A stretch of DNA of 64,000 bases from Streptacidiphilus fuscans (GCF_015690355.1 NZ_JADPRT010000006.1:56003-120002); one strand, 5' to 3'; shown: positions 40,050 to 49,295, numbered from the stretch's first letter. Made by a program: numbers and translations. The notes: a model not told the origin generated them from the letters alone.

Positions 40050-40973
40050 TCAGCCGAGCTGCGGCATCACCTGGTCGGCGATCAGGGCCAGGTGGTCGAG
40101 GTCGTCCAGATCGAGGATCTGCAGGTAGAAGCGGCTGCTGCCGGTCTCCGCGTAGCGGCCGATCTTCTCGACCACCTCCGCCGGGGTGCCCGCCAGGCCG
40201 TTCTCCCGCAGCTCGGCGGGCTCGCGGCCGATCGCGGCCGCGCGACGGGCCACCTCGGCCTCGTCCCGGCCGACGCAGGCGACCAGCGCGTTGCTGTAGA
40301 CCATCGAGTCGGCCGCCCGGCCCTGCTCCTGCACGGCCTCGCGGACGCGCTGGATCTGCTTGGCCGAGTCGTCCACCGAGACGAAGGGCAGGTTGAACTC
40401 GTCGGCGAACCGCGCCGCCAACTCCGGCGTCCGACGCGGTCCCATGCCGCCCACCAGCACCGGGATCCGCTCCTGGGTCGGCTTGGGCAGCGCGGGGCAG
40501 TCCTTGAGCTGGTAGTAGCGGCCCTCGAAGTCGAAGGTCTCGCCGAGCGCCGTCCGCCACAGCCCGGTGACGATCGCGAGCTGCTCCTCCAGCCTGCCGA
40601 ACTTGGCCGCGGGGAAGGGGATGCCGTACGCGGTGTGCTCGTCCTCGTACCAGCCCGCGCCCAGGCCCAACTCGACGCGGCCACCGCTCATCTGGTCGAC
40701 CTGGGCGACCTGGATCGCCAGCACGCCGGGCAGCCGGAAGGTCGCCGCCGTCATCAGCGTGCCGAGCCGGATCCGCGAGGTCTCGCGGGCCAGTCCCGCC
40801 AGCGTCGTCCAGGCGTCCGTCGGTCCGGGCAGGCCGTCGACGTCGCCCATCTTCAGGTAGTGGTCGGAGCGGAAGAACGCGTCGTAGCCCAGGTCCTCGG
40901 TGGCCTTGGCCACCCGCAGCAGCGTGTCGTAACTGGCCCCTTGCTGGGGCTCGGTGAAGATGCGCAGATCCAT
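40050..40973 (-). CDS. LLM-class F420-dependent oxidoreductase
   Basis: 307 residues from the ATG at 40973 (a GTG three codons earlier is possible). Luciferase-like TIM barrel: MDLRIFTEPQQGASYDTLLR, FFRSDHYLKMGDVDGLPGPT, IRLGTLMTAATFRLPGVLAI and the LGLGAGWYEDEHTAYGIPFP loop. In actinobacteria this branch uses F420H2. The substrate is unknown. Divergent from the DUF2797 gene. Confidence 0.93.
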   Translation of the reverse strand: MDLRIFTEPQQGASYDTLLRVAKATEDLGYDAFFRSDHYLKMGDVDGLPGPTDAWTTLAGLARETSRIRLGTLMTAATFRLPGVLAIQVAQVDQMSGGRVELGLGAGWYEDEHTAYGIPFPAAKFGRLEEQLAIVTGLWRTALGETFDFEGRYYQLKDCPALPKPTQERIPVLVGGMGPRRTPELAARFADEFNLPFVSVDDSAKQIQRVREAVQEQGRAADSMVYSNALVACVGRDEAEVARRAAAIGREPAELRENGLAGTPAEVVEKIGRYAETGSSRFYLQILDLDDLDHLALIADQVMPQLG

Positions 40974-41123
40974 GCGGGCCACGGTACGCGAGTCGACGGG
41001 CCGGTTCGGGCACCGCCTTTCCCCGCCGGAGCGTCCGCCTCCGCAGCGCCTGCCACGGGAGCATCTGTCATCAAAGCGTCAGCGTGGGCCGTCGTTGTCA
41101 TACCCCCTCGCTACGGTCGGACC

Positions 41124-42074
41124 ATGAGAGCTTCCGCAGCGGTCGACGGCAGTGGCGGATGGCGCTGCACGGGCGCCGGTTGGGACGCCGACGGGCCGGT
41201 GTTGGGCTGGTGGTCGCCCATATCCGGGGAGCGGCAGAGTCCGCTCGCCCTCGGCGGGCCGCTGGCGTTCACCGTGGGCGGCTCGCGGCGCTGCGTCGGG
41301 CTGCTGCACAAGGGTCGGCGGATCGCCTGCCCGCACCGCGCCGAGCTGCCCGGCACGGCGCACGGGGAGCTGTGCGCGGACTGCACGGCGGTCGACCGGC
41401 GCCACTCCGTGGCCGCGGACACGGCGTTCGACGATCCGCGCGTGTACCGGCTCTACCTGGCGTGGTTCGGGGCGGGCTGCGTCAAGGTGGGCATCACGGC
41501 GCAGGCACGCGGTGCCCGTCGGCTGACGGGGCAGGGTGCGTTGGCCCATCTCTGGCTCGGCGAGGGACCGTTGCCCGCTGTGCGGCGGGCGGAGATCGCG
41601 CTCGGCTCGGCCTTCGGCATCCCGGACCGGGTGAGCACGACGCGCAAGCGTGCCGAGCGGGCGGCGGCGGTCGCCGTCCCGGCCGACCAGGTCACGGCCG
41701 AACTGGAGGCCACGCGCACCCGGCTCCACGCCGCGTCCGCCTGGCCCGAGACGGTGCAGCGGCTCACGGCCCTGACGGTGGATCACCGTGCTGCCTACGG
41801 GCTCGACATAGCCGAACCACCGGCCCCGGAGGCGGAGATCCCGCACCTCTCCCCGGGTGTGACCGTGGCCGGAACGCTCCACGCGGTCGTCGGCACGGAC
41901 GCGTACCTGCGGGCTGCGGCGCGGGGTGCAACAGCCTCGGACACGTCTCTGCTGCTCAGCCTGCGGCTGCTCGCCGGGTGGGAACTCGCGCGCGCCGCGC
42001 CGGACGCCGCCACGACCGCGCCCACGCAGCGCCTGGCCAGGCCGCAGGAGCCGCTGCCCACACTCTTCGGCTGA
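41124..42074 (+). CDS. DUF2797 protein
   Basis: 316 residues from the ATG at 41124. The N-terminus holds a Cys/His cluster (RRCVGLLHKGRRIACPHRAE then GELCADCTAVDR) that may bind zinc; the core VYRLYLAWFGAGCVKVGITA followed by RRLTGQGALAHLWLGEGPLP is the DUF2797 signature. It resembles GIY-YIG-like strands but the nuclease residues are not obvious. Role unknown. Ends before the strong terminator shared with the convergent FMN reductase gene. Confidence 0.88.
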   Translation: MRASAAVDGSGGWRCTGAGWDADGPVLGWWSPISGERQSPLALGGPLAFTVGGSRRCVGLLHKGRRIACPHRAELPGTAHGELCADCTAVDRRHSVAADTAFDDPRVYRLYLAWFGAGCVKVGITAQARGARRLTGQGALAHLWLGEGPLPAVRRAEIALGSAFGIPDRVSTTRKRAERAAAVAVPADQVTAELEATRTRLHAASAWPETVQRLTALTVDHRAAYGLDIAEPPAPEAEIPHLSPGVTVAGTLHAVVGTDAYLRAAARGATASDTSLLLSLRLLAGWELARAAPDAATTAPTQRLARPQEPLPTLFG

Positions 42075-42124
42075 CCCGCAGCGCAGGCACGGCCTACGAG
42101 CACCGACCGTCGGCATAACGCCGG

Positions 42125-42167
42125 ACGGCCCCGGCCGCCGCGCGCAGGCGCGGCGATCCGGGGCCGT
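42125..42167. terminator. Two-tier bidirectional hairpin terminator
   Basis: Outer 10-bp stem ACGGCCCCGG/CCGGGGCCGT (42125-42134, 42158-42167) encloses an inner 7-bp stem GCCGCGC-GCAG-GCGCGGC (42137-42154). It sits between two convergent genes, 51 bp after DUF2797 and 24 bp after the FMN reductase. Confidence 0.9.
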
Positions 42168-42190
42168 CGGAAGGGCGAACCGAAGGGAGA

Positions 42191-42742
42191 TCAGGCGGAG
42201 ACGGCCGCGTGGACCTGGCCCAGCAGCGCGGTCAGCTGCGCGGCAACCTCGGCGTCGTCCACCGGGTGGGTCTCGGCGAAGCGGGTGACCGAGCCCGGGA
42301 TGGAGAGCTTGACGTCCTCGAGGACGTTCCCGCCCGCGACACCGGCCGCCTTGCGGGCCGCGTCCTGCGCCCACACGCCGCCGTACTGGCCGAAGGCGGT
42401 GCCCAGGACGGCGACCGGCTTGCCGGAGATCGCGCCCGCGCCGTACGGGCGGGACAGCCAGTCGATGGCGTTCTTCAGCACGGCCGGCATGGTGCCGTTG
42501 TACTCGGGCGAGAAGAGCAGGACGGCGTCGGCCTGGGCGACGGCCTGGCGCAGCTCGGTGGCGATGGCCGGGACGGTGCCCTCGACGTCGATGTCCTCGT
42601 TGTAGAACGGGAGCTCGCCCAGACCGTCGAGGATGGCGACCTCGCTGCCGGCCGGCGCGAGCTTCGCGGCCGCCTCGGCGAGCTGGCGGTTGGTGGAGCC
42701 GGCACGGAGGCTGCCCACCAGGGCGACGATACGGACGGACAT
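42191..42742 (-). CDS. NADPH-dependent FMN reductase
   Basis: 183 residues from the ATG at 42742 (GGGAG upstream). Flavodoxin-like fold: phosphate-binding ALVGSLRAGSTNRQLAEAAA, then the FMN-ring motif LLFSPEYNGTMPAVLKNAID and GTAFGQYGGVWAQ. It reduces FMN or quinones. Divergent from a TetR gene across 132 bp holding twin operators, so it is very probably repressed by that TetR protein. Confidence 0.93.
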   Translation of the reverse strand: MSVRIVALVGSLRAGSTNRQLAEAAAKLAPAGSEVAILDGLGELPFYNEDIDVEGTVPAIATELRQAVAQADAVLLFSPEYNGTMPAVLKNAIDWLSRPYGAGAISGKPVAVLGTAFGQYGGVWAQDAARKAAGVAGGNVLEDVKLSIPGSVTRFAETHPVDDAEVAAQLTALLGQVHAAVSA

Positions 42743-42794
42743 GGATGCTCCCAACAGACAGGCCGCGCACCGGGCAGGGCACGGAGAGTTCTAG

Positions 42795-42844
42795 CGGACC
42801 GTGGTCCGGTTCCCAGTGAAACACATGAAGCGGACCACGGTCCA
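42795..42844. promoter_or_regulatory. Twin TetR operators between FMN reductase and TetR genes
   Basis: CGGACCGTGGTCCG (42795-42808) and CGGACCACGGTCCA (42831-42844) are each near-perfect palindromes of half-site GGACC/GGTCC, 36 bp apart. One sits near each gene's promoter. Confidence 0.85.
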
Positions 42845-42874
42845 GTTAGCCCCGATGCGCGGTACGCTGACCGC

Positions 42875-43540
42875 ATGACGTCGCCCTCCGAGCGTCCCGC
42901 CCCCGCGTATCCCGCGGCCGAGGCCAGGTCGCTCCCTGTGCTGCCGGTCCTGCTCGACGGTGAACCCGTCGAGCGCGCCGAGCGCGCAGACGCCGCGCGC
43001 AACCGCGCCAAGCTCCTCGACGCCGCGTCCTCGCTGATCCGGGACCGCGGGGCCGAGCACCTGACCATGGAAGGCGTCGCCTCCGCCGCCAACGTGGGCA
43101 AGGGCACGGTCTTCCGCCGCTTCGGCGACCGGGCCGGGCTGCTCTTCGCCGTGATCGACAAGACCGAGAAGGAGTTCCAGGAGTCCTTCCTCTTCGGCCC
43201 GCCGCCGGTCGGCCCCGGCGCTCCTCCGGTCGAGCGCCTCGAAGCCTTCGGCGTGACGGCGCTGCGTCACCTGCGCTGCAACATGAACCTCTACGTCGAG
43301 GCCGACCGGAACGCGGACCGCCGCTACACCTCCCCCGCCCGCGTGGTCCGCGAACGCCACATCACGCTGCTGCTCCGGGCGGCGGGCGTCACCGGCGACC
43401 TGGAACTGCTGAGCAACACGCTTTTGAGCTTCCTCGACCCGATGGCCACGGAACACCTGCTGGCCAACCGCGGCCGCACGCTCGCCGAGCTGGAGGGCGG
43501 CTGGCGGGACCTGGTCCAAAGGATCGCCCGGCCCGCCTGA
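42875..43540 (+). CDS. TetR-family repressor
   Basis: 221 residues from the ATG at 42875. HTH: LIRDRGAEHLTMEGVASAAN followed by VGKGTVFRRFGDRAGLLFAV (about residues 55-95), preceded by a long Pro/Ala/Arg-rich arm of about 45 residues. The ligand-binding domain is typical in length. A -10-like TACGCT 8 bp before the ATG suggests a near-leaderless transcript. It should bind the twin palindromes and control itself and the FMN reductase. Confidence 0.93.
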   Translation: MTSPSERPAPAYPAAEARSLPVLPVLLDGEPVERAERADAARNRAKLLDAASSLIRDRGAEHLTMEGVASAANVGKGTVFRRFGDRAGLLFAVIDKTEKEFQESFLFGPPPVGPGAPPVERLEAFGVTALRHLRCNMNLYVEADRNADRRYTSPARVVRERHITLLLRAAGVTGDLELLSNTLLSFLDPMATEHLLANRGRTLAELEGGWRDLVQRIARPA

Positions 43541-43619
43541 TCCGTCGCCAGTTCCCTGGCCCTGCACAGGTCCTGCCCAGGTCCAGCCCCCGAGCCCTGC
43601 CCTGGCCCTAACCCCAGCC

Positions 43620-44498
43620 CTACCCCCGCCCCGGTCCGGCCGCCAGCGGGTGCGGATGCCCGTAGTGGGGCTGCTGCCACACCCGGACCCAGTCCACGAG
43701 CATCGTGTCCGGAACGGGCTTGGCCGTACTGGTGTTGTCGATGATCAGGTACTGGGGCGCGTCGCCGTTGTCGAACGCCTCGCGCCCCACCAGCACCCCG
43801 TCGTAGTAGAACGTGACGGTCCGCACCGAGGGGTTCCAGTAGGCCGCGTAGTTGTGCCAGCCGGGGCCGAGGTTCGTGCACTGCCCGGGGCCCCCGGTGA
43901 TCTGGTGCACGTGGAAGCACAACTGCCCGGCCAGACCCTCCATGACGTCGATCTCGCCGTCCCCGGGAAAGCTCTGGCCGTCGGACCAGAAGGCGGGCCA
44001 GTCGGAGACGGTGGTGCTCCCGGGCGTGTAGATGAGCGCCTCCATCAGGGCGGGCCCGGTGAACTCGAATCCGCCGGAGGCGCGGCCGTCGTGCGGGTTG
44101 GTGGAGACGAGTGCGCCGTGCGTGGCCGTGAGGGCGAGCGCGAGGTGGCCGTCCGAGACGGTGACGTTGCGCGAGTCGTAGCCCTGGGCCTCCTGGGTGT
44201 TGACCGGGCCGGTGATGCCCGTGCCGAACCAACCGGGCTGCCAGAGGGCGGTGTTGAGACTGCTTCCCGCGAAGTCGTCCTCGAAGGTGAGGGTCCAGTC
44301 GTCGTCCCGGAGCGGCCGTGCGGCAGCCACCGCTCGGCTCTCCGCCGCCTGGCCCGCCACCGTCCGACTCGCCACCACTCGGCTCGCCTCCACATGGCTC
44401 GCTTCCGCGTTGCTCGGCGTGACCCGGCTCGACGCCATGACGGCCAGCAGCGGCAGCACCGCTGCTGCGCACAGGGTGGTCAGGCGTTTCCGTTGCAT
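43620..44498 (-). CDS. Secreted GH16 beta-glucanase-like hydrolase
   Basis: 292 residues with a Sec signal (RKRLTTLCAAAVLPLLAVMA) and an unusual 35-residue linker rich in Ala/Ser/Glu repeats (EASHVEASRVVASRTVAGQA). The GH16 catalytic motif GEIDVMEG is at residues 181-188, with both Glu and the Asp in place. The domain starts WTLTFEDDFAGSSLNTALW. It should cut beta-1,3 or beta-1,3/1,4 glucans. No carbohydrate-binding module, unlike the second GH16 in this window. Confidence 0.92.
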   Translation of the reverse strand: MQRKRLTTLCAAAVLPLLAVMASSRVTPSNAEASHVEASRVVASRTVAGQAAESRAVAAARPLRDDDWTLTFEDDFAGSSLNTALWQPGWFGTGITGPVNTQEAQGYDSRNVTVSDGHLALALTATHGALVSTNPHDGRASGGFEFTGPALMEALIYTPGSTTVSDWPAFWSDGQSFPGDGEIDVMEGLAGQLCFHVHQITGGPGQCTNLGPGWHNYAAYWNPSVRTVTFYYDGVLVGREAFDNGDAPQYLIIDNTSTAKPVPDTMLVDWVRVWQQPHYGHPHPLAAGPGRG

Positions 44499-44640
44499 GG
44501 ATGACCTCGGCTCCTCACGGCGGTGTTCCTTGGCCGACTCAACGCCGCGCCGATGCCGCTGGTCACGCGTCCGAGGGATTCAGTCCCCCGGTCGGCCTGT
44601 CACGCGGCACAGCGGGCCGCCGCCGACCTACGCTCGGACC

Positions 44641-45510
44641 ATGAAGCTCGGCCTGCACTACTGGAACTACTCCCGCCCCACCGACCCGGCCCGGATCGCG
44701 CCGACGCTGGCGCAGACCGCGCGGATCGCCGAGCAGGCGGGCCTCGCCTCGTTCACGGTGATGGACCACTACTTCCAGATGGAGCAGCAGGGCTCCGCCG
44801 AGGAGCCGATGCTCGAGGGCTACACCACCCTCGGCTATGTGGCCGCGCTCACCGAGCGGATGGAACTCGGGCTGCTGGTCACCGGGGTGATGTACCGCCA
44901 TCCAGGCCTTCTGGCCAAGATCGTGACGACGCTCGACGTCCTCTCCGGCGGACGCGGCCGGCTGGGCATCGGCGCGTCCTGGTACGAGCGCGAGCAGCGC
45001 GGACTGGGTGTGCCCGTGGTGCCGGTCGCCGAGCGGTTCGAACGGCTGGAGGAGACGCTGCAGATCTGCCTCCAGATGTGGAGCGACAACAACGGCCCCT
45101 ACCAGGGCACGTACTACCAGCTGACCGAAACCCTCTGCGTGCCCGCGCCGTTGACCCGCCCGCACCCGCCGATCATGATCGGCGGCAGCGGCGAGCGGAA
45201 GACCCTCCGCCTGGTCGCCAAGTACGCCGACGCCTGCAACCTCTTCGGCACCGGGGAGGCGGAGGTCGCGCACAAGCTCGACGTGCTGCGCGAGCACTGC
45301 CGGACCGAGGGCCGTGACTACGACCGGATCGAGAAGACCGTGGTGGCGGGCGGCTCGCCGCTGGACGACCCCGACGCCTTCCTCGCCCAGGCGGAGGCCT
45401 ACGCCAGGCTCGGCGTCAGCGAGCTCCAGCTGATGCCGGACCGCGACCCGGTCGCATTCACCGAGCAGGTCGGGCAGACCCTCCTGCCGCGCATCGCCGC
45501 CCTGGGCTGA
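44641..45510 (+). CDS. LLM-class F420-dependent oxidoreductase (TIGR03560-like)
   Basis: 289 residues. LLM barrel with MKLGLHYWNYSRPTDPARIA, ASFTVMDHYFQMEQQGSAEE, MELGLLVTGVMYRHPGLLAK and GRGRLGIGASWYEREQRGLG; near the end PIMIGGSGERKTLRLVAKYA. F420 rather than FMN is likely from the family. It differs clearly from the LLM gene at 40050, so these are not recent duplicates. It is transcribed alone. Confidence 0.93.
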   Translation: MKLGLHYWNYSRPTDPARIAPTLAQTARIAEQAGLASFTVMDHYFQMEQQGSAEEPMLEGYTTLGYVAALTERMELGLLVTGVMYRHPGLLAKIVTTLDVLSGGRGRLGIGASWYEREQRGLGVPVVPVAERFERLEETLQICLQMWSDNNGPYQGTYYQLTETLCVPAPLTRPHPPIMIGGSGERKTLRLVAKYADACNLFGTGEAEVAHKLDVLREHCRTEGRDYDRIEKTVVAGGSPLDDPDAFLAQAEAYARLGVSELQLMPDRDPVAFTEQVGQTLLPRIAALG

Positions 45511-45815
45511 GCCGGGGCCGAGCCGGGGCCGAGCCCGCGCCGAGTCGCGAAGCTGACTCACGGCGCTGGTCCACGCCGCGCCGCGCCGCCTCCGGGTCAG
45601 GCACGCCCACGCGCGCCCACCCGACCAGGCGCCCCGCCACTCCCCCGCACCCCCGCACCCCCACCGAATCAGCACACCTTGCCCTTGCGGGAAGCGAGCG
45701 CAAGGGTTCACCATTCTGACGCGAACTCGTCAGATTCACGGCATCCAGCGCGCGCACCATACGGGTGACAGACAGTCAGGCCACGCACCATCCGCTCTCC
45801 AGCAGGAGTGAACCC
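45511..45815. promoter_or_regulatory. 305-bp regulatory gap before the phosphoesterase-efe run
   Basis: Starts with a twice-repeated GAGCCGGGGCC element, then C-rich low complexity. Near the gene are two perfect inverted repeats: CCCTTGCG-N9-CGCAAGGG (45682-45706) and CTGACG-CGAACT-CGTCAG (45716-45733), 83 bp before the phosphoesterase ATG. They are candidate operators; no regulator gene adjoins. Confidence 0.5.
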
Positions 45816-46724
45816 ATGCGTCGCACGTCTCGCCTCACCGCAACCTTCGCCGCCACCGCGGCTGCCGCCGGTGCCGCCGCGCTGGTGCTCGTCCCGCAGG
45901 CGGCCTCGGCCCAGCCGACGCCGCTCGCCCACCCCGCGGCCGCGCACGCCGCCGCCAGCGGCACCCTGCCGACGTACTCGCACATCGTCGTGGTGATGGA
46001 GGAGAACCACTCCTACTCGGACATCATCGGCAGCAGTGACGCCCCCTACATCAACTCGCTCGCGTCCGGCGGCGCGCTGATGACCCAGTCGTTCGCGGTC
46101 ACCCACCCGAGCGAGCCCAACTACATGGCCCTCTTCGCGGGCAGCGACTTCGGCCTCTCCTCCGACGCCTGCCCGGTCAAGGAGGGCACGGTCGCCAACC
46201 TCGGCTCCGAGGTGCTGGCCGCCGGCTACACCTTCAAGGGCTACTCCGAGGGCCTGCCGAAGACCGGCTCCACCACCTGCACCTCGGGTTCGTACGCGCG
46301 CAAGCACGCGCCGTGGGTCAACTTCAGCAACGTCCCGACCACCGACTCCGTGCCGTACTCGAGCTTCCCGTCGAGCTCCGACTACTCCAGCCTGCCCTCG
46401 CTCTCGTTCGTCATCCCGAACCTCGACGACGACATGCACGACGGCACCGTCGCCCAGGGTGACAGCTGGCTGCAGAACAACATCGACGCCTACGCGACCT
46501 GGGCCAAGGCCAACAACAGCCTGCTGGTGGTCACCTGGGACGAGGACGACTACACCGAGAACAACCAGATCCCGACCATCTTCTACGGCGCGAACGTCGT
46601 GCCGGGCAACTACAGCGAGACGATCAACCACTACAACGTGCTCTCCACGCTGGAGCAGCTCTACGGCGTGGCCCCGACCGGCAACGCCGCCACCGCGCCG
46701 GCCATCACCGACATCTGGGGCTGA
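45816..46724 (+). CDS. Secreted phosphoesterase/acid phosphatase-like protein
   Basis: 302 residues from the ATG at 45816 (CAGGAG 7 nt upstream). Sec signal RRTSRLTATFAATAAAAGAA ending VPQAASAQP. The phosphoesterase core begins IVVVMEENHSYSDIIGSSDA (nucleophile Ser/Asn region) and ends TWDEDDYTENNQIPTIFYGA, the metal-ligand part of the AcpA/phospholipase C superfamily. It is a close paralogue of the lipoprotein at 52147. EfeO starts 3 bp after its stop, so the three genes probably form one transcript. Confidence 0.9.
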   Translation: MRRTSRLTATFAATAAAAGAAALVLVPQAASAQPTPLAHPAAAHAAASGTLPTYSHIVVVMEENHSYSDIIGSSDAPYINSLASGGALMTQSFAVTHPSEPNYMALFAGSDFGLSSDACPVKEGTVANLGSEVLAAGYTFKGYSEGLPKTGSTTCTSGSYARKHAPWVNFSNVPTTDSVPYSSFPSSSDYSSLPSLSFVIPNLDDDMHDGTVAQGDSWLQNNIDAYATWAKANNSLLVVTWDEDDYTENNQIPTIFYGANVVPGNYSETINHYNVLSTLEQLYGVAPTGNAATAPAITDIWG

Positions 46725-46727
46725 GTC

Positions 46728-47981
46728 TTGACCCGAGTCACCCGACTCGCGCGCCCGCTGCTCGCCGGGGCCCTGGTCCTGGCGGCGGCGGGCGGCGCCC
46801 TGGGCGTCGCGCTGACCCGCGACGGCGGCCCGTCCACGACGGCCGCGCCCGGGTCCGCACCGACGCCGACGCCGCTCGCCGTCAGCGTGGACAAGCACGG
46901 CTGCGGCGCGCCGCCGACCTCGCTCGCGGCCGGGCCGGTCGCCTTCGCGGTGACGGACAGCGCGTCGACCTTCGTCACGGTCTACCTCACCGACCCGGGA
47001 GGCGACCGCGCCTACGCGGAGATCCGCTGGCTGGGCCCGCGTCACACGCTGCCGCTGACGGGCTCGTTGGCGGCCGGTCGCTATGCGCTGCGCTGCGTCT
47101 TCTCCGACGGGCCGGTCGTCTCGTCGCCGACGCTCGCGGTCACCGGCTCGGCGAGCGGGACGCTCACCGGGTACGCGCCGATGCCCGACCTGGCGTTGGC
47201 GGGCGCGGTCGCCTCCTACCGTGCCTGGGTCCAGGCCGCGCTGCCCGGACTGCTGGCCGCCGCACAAACCCTCGACGCGGACGTGGCACGCGGTGACCTG
47301 GCCTCGGCCCGTGCGGACTGGCTGCCCGCGCACCTGGACTACGAGCGCCTCGGCGCGGCGTACAACTCGTTCGGCGACTTCGACGCCTCGATCGACGGCC
47401 GGGCGGACGGCCTGCCCCAGGGCACCGCCACCTCCGGCTGGACCGGGTTCTTCGCGTTGGAGCAGGGGCTGTGGCACGGGGCGCCCGCCTCCGCCCTGCG
47501 TCCGTTGACGCAGCATCTGGTGAGCGACGTGCAGGGGCTGATCGCCGACTTCCCGAGCGAGGACACCGACCCGGGGGACCTGCCGCTGCGCGCGCACGAG
47601 ATCCTGGAGAACGGCCTGCAGTTCCAGCTCAGCGGTCACGCCGACTACGGCAGCGGCACCACGCTGGCCACCCTGGACGCCAACGTCCAGGGCACCCAGG
47701 AGGTCCTCTCGCTGCTGGCCCCGCTGCTGCGCGAGCGCGCACCCGGTCTGCTGGACGGCGTCGACCAGCAACTCGCCCAACTCCGCGTCCAGTTGGCCGC
47801 CTGCCGCACCGGCAGCGCCAGCGGAACCAGCGCCGGCAGCAACAGCGGAGCCGGAGCCGACTGGACCCCTGCCGCGTCGCTCGACCGCGACCGGCGTGAA
47901 CGACTCGACGGCGCGCTCGGCGCGCTGCTGGAACAGCTCTCCGAGATCCCCAACCTGCTCGCCCCGAGGACGGACGCGTGA
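46728..47981 (+). CDS. efeO: EfeO-type iron-uptake periplasmic protein (cupredoxin plus M75 domain)
   Basis: 417 residues from a TTG start 3 bp after the phosphoesterase stop. A signal anchor (LLAGALVLAAAGGALGVAL) is followed by a cupredoxin-like domain (about 45-145, with CGAPP) and the EfeO/imelysin M75 helical domain (YRAWVQAALPGLLAAAQTLD, WTGFFALEQGLWHG, RAHEILENGLQFQLSGHADY). The HEILE segment supplies the HxxE iron-binding pair. The C-terminus adds a Ser/Gly linker. Overlaps efeB (GTGA). The EfeU permease gene is not adjacent. Confidence 0.9.
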   Translation: MTRVTRLARPLLAGALVLAAAGGALGVALTRDGGPSTTAAPGSAPTPTPLAVSVDKHGCGAPPTSLAAGPVAFAVTDSASTFVTVYLTDPGGDRAYAEIRWLGPRHTLPLTGSLAAGRYALRCVFSDGPVVSSPTLAVTGSASGTLTGYAPMPDLALAGAVASYRAWVQAALPGLLAAAQTLDADVARGDLASARADWLPAHLDYERLGAAYNSFGDFDASIDGRADGLPQGTATSGWTGFFALEQGLWHGAPASALRPLTQHLVSDVQGLIADFPSEDTDPGDLPLRAHEILENGLQFQLSGHADYGSGTTLATLDANVQGTQEVLSLLAPLLRERAPGLLDGVDQQLAQLRVQLAACRTGSASGTSAGSNSGAGADWTPAASLDRDRRERLDGALGALLEQLSEIPNLLAPRTDA

Positions 47982-49267
47982 ACGCCCCCCAGCCCGCAGC
48001 CCCCGATCACGCCGTACACGAGCCCGACCCGATCGGCCGCCGGGGCTTCCTGCGCGGCGCGACCGCCGGGATGGTCGGCGCGGCGGCGCTCGGCGCGTTC
48101 GCCGCGGAGGCCGCGACCGCGCCCACCGCCTCCGGAGCCACGGGCGTCGGTCCGTCGGGTCGTCTCTTCCCGTTCGAAGGCCCGCACCAGGCGGGCATCC
48201 TGACGGAACAGCAGGCCGCCGCGACCTTCGTCAGCTTCGACGTCATCGCGCCGGACCGGGATGCGCTGCGGGAGCTCTTCGCCACGCTGACCGACCGGAT
48301 CCGGCAGCTCACCACGGGCGGCCCGGTGCCGCCCACGGACCTCGCCTCCGCGCCCACCGACAGCGGCACGCTCGGACCGGTCCTGCCCTCGGACGGCCTG
48401 ACGGCGACGGTCGGCGTCGGCGCGTCGCTCTTCGACCAGCGGTACGGTCTCGCCGCGCGCAAGCCCGCCAAGCTGACGCAGATGCCCGTCTTCCCCGACG
48501 ACGACATGGCCACCTCGACCGAGCTGCATGGCGACCTCTCGCTCCAGCTCTGCGCGGACTCGCGGGACACCGTGGCGCACGCGCTGCGCGACATCACCAA
48601 GCACACCCGCGGCGCGATACAGCCGCGCTGGAAGATCGACGGCACCCACTCCGCGCCGCGCCCGACCGGCACCCAGCGCAACCACCTGGGCTTCAAGGAC
48701 GGCATCGCCAATCCCGACACCGCCGACGCCAAGGTGACGGACGCGCTGGTCTGGACGCACTCCGGGCAGGGCGGCGAGCCGTCCTGGACCGAGGGCGGCT
48801 CGTACCAGGTGGTCCGGATCATACGGATGCTGATCGAGTTCTGGGACCGGGTCTCGCTCGACGAGCAGGAGCGCATGATCGGCCGCCGCCGCGACTCCGG
48901 GGCGCCCATGGACGGCACGACCGAGACCGACGTCCCGAACTACCACGCCGACCCGCAGGGTCTCTACGTCCCGCTCAACGCCCACATCCGGACGGCCAAC
49001 CCGCGCACGGCCGCCACCTCCGACCAGCAGATCCTGCGCCGCGGCTACAACTACGAACGCGGCCTCGACCTCGACGGCAACCTGGACGTCGGCCTGGTCT
49101 TCTGCTGCTACCAGCAGGACGTCTCCCGTCAGTTCGCCGCCGTCCAGGCCCGCTTGGCGGGCGAACCCCTGGTCGACTACATCTCCCCCACCGGCGGTGG
49201 CTACTTCTTCGCCCTGCCAGGCGTCCGCGACGCGCACGACACGCTGGCCTCGGGCCTGTTCGCCTGA
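47978..49267 (+). CDS. efeB: EfeB-type Dyp heme peroxidase, Tat-exported
   Basis: 429 residues from the GTG in a GTGA overlap with efeO. Twin-arginine signal GRRGFLRGATAGMVGAAALG. Dyp features: the GFKDGIANPD segment (GxxDG motif with the distal Asp), RPTGTQRNHLGFKDG before it, and the heme-side His/Arg in the C-terminal half (RRGYNYERGLDLDGNLDVGL). EfeB oxidises ferrous iron or acts on heme as part of the Efe system. The pair EfeO-EfeB is complete, but the membrane permease EfeU is missing here. Confidence 0.93.
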   Translation: MNAPQPAAPDHAVHEPDPIGRRGFLRGATAGMVGAAALGAFAAEAATAPTASGATGVGPSGRLFPFEGPHQAGILTEQQAAATFVSFDVIAPDRDALRELFATLTDRIRQLTTGGPVPPTDLASAPTDSGTLGPVLPSDGLTATVGVGASLFDQRYGLAARKPAKLTQMPVFPDDDMATSTELHGDLSLQLCADSRDTVAHALRDITKHTRGAIQPRWKIDGTHSAPRPTGTQRNHLGFKDGIANPDTADAKVTDALVWTHSGQGGEPSWTEGGSYQVVRIIRMLIEFWDRVSLDEQERMIGRRRDSGAPMDGTTETDVPNYHADPQGLYVPLNAHIRTANPRTAATSDQQILRRGYNYERGLDLDGNLDVGLVFCCYQQDVSRQFAAVQARLAGEPLVDYISPTGGGYFFALPGVRDAHDTLASGLFA

Positions 49268-49295
49268 CCGGCAGGCGAGGCACCGTCCGTCGTGC

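Noticed and set aside
39936..41123. Long N-terminal extension of the DUF2797 frame
   Set aside because: It runs antisense through the whole LLM oxidoreductase gene; the conserved protein starts at 41124.
45706..45740. PHO-box (PhoP site) before the secreted phosphoesterase
   Set aside because: GTTCACC occurs once, but no second 11-nt-spaced unit follows, so the box is not supported.
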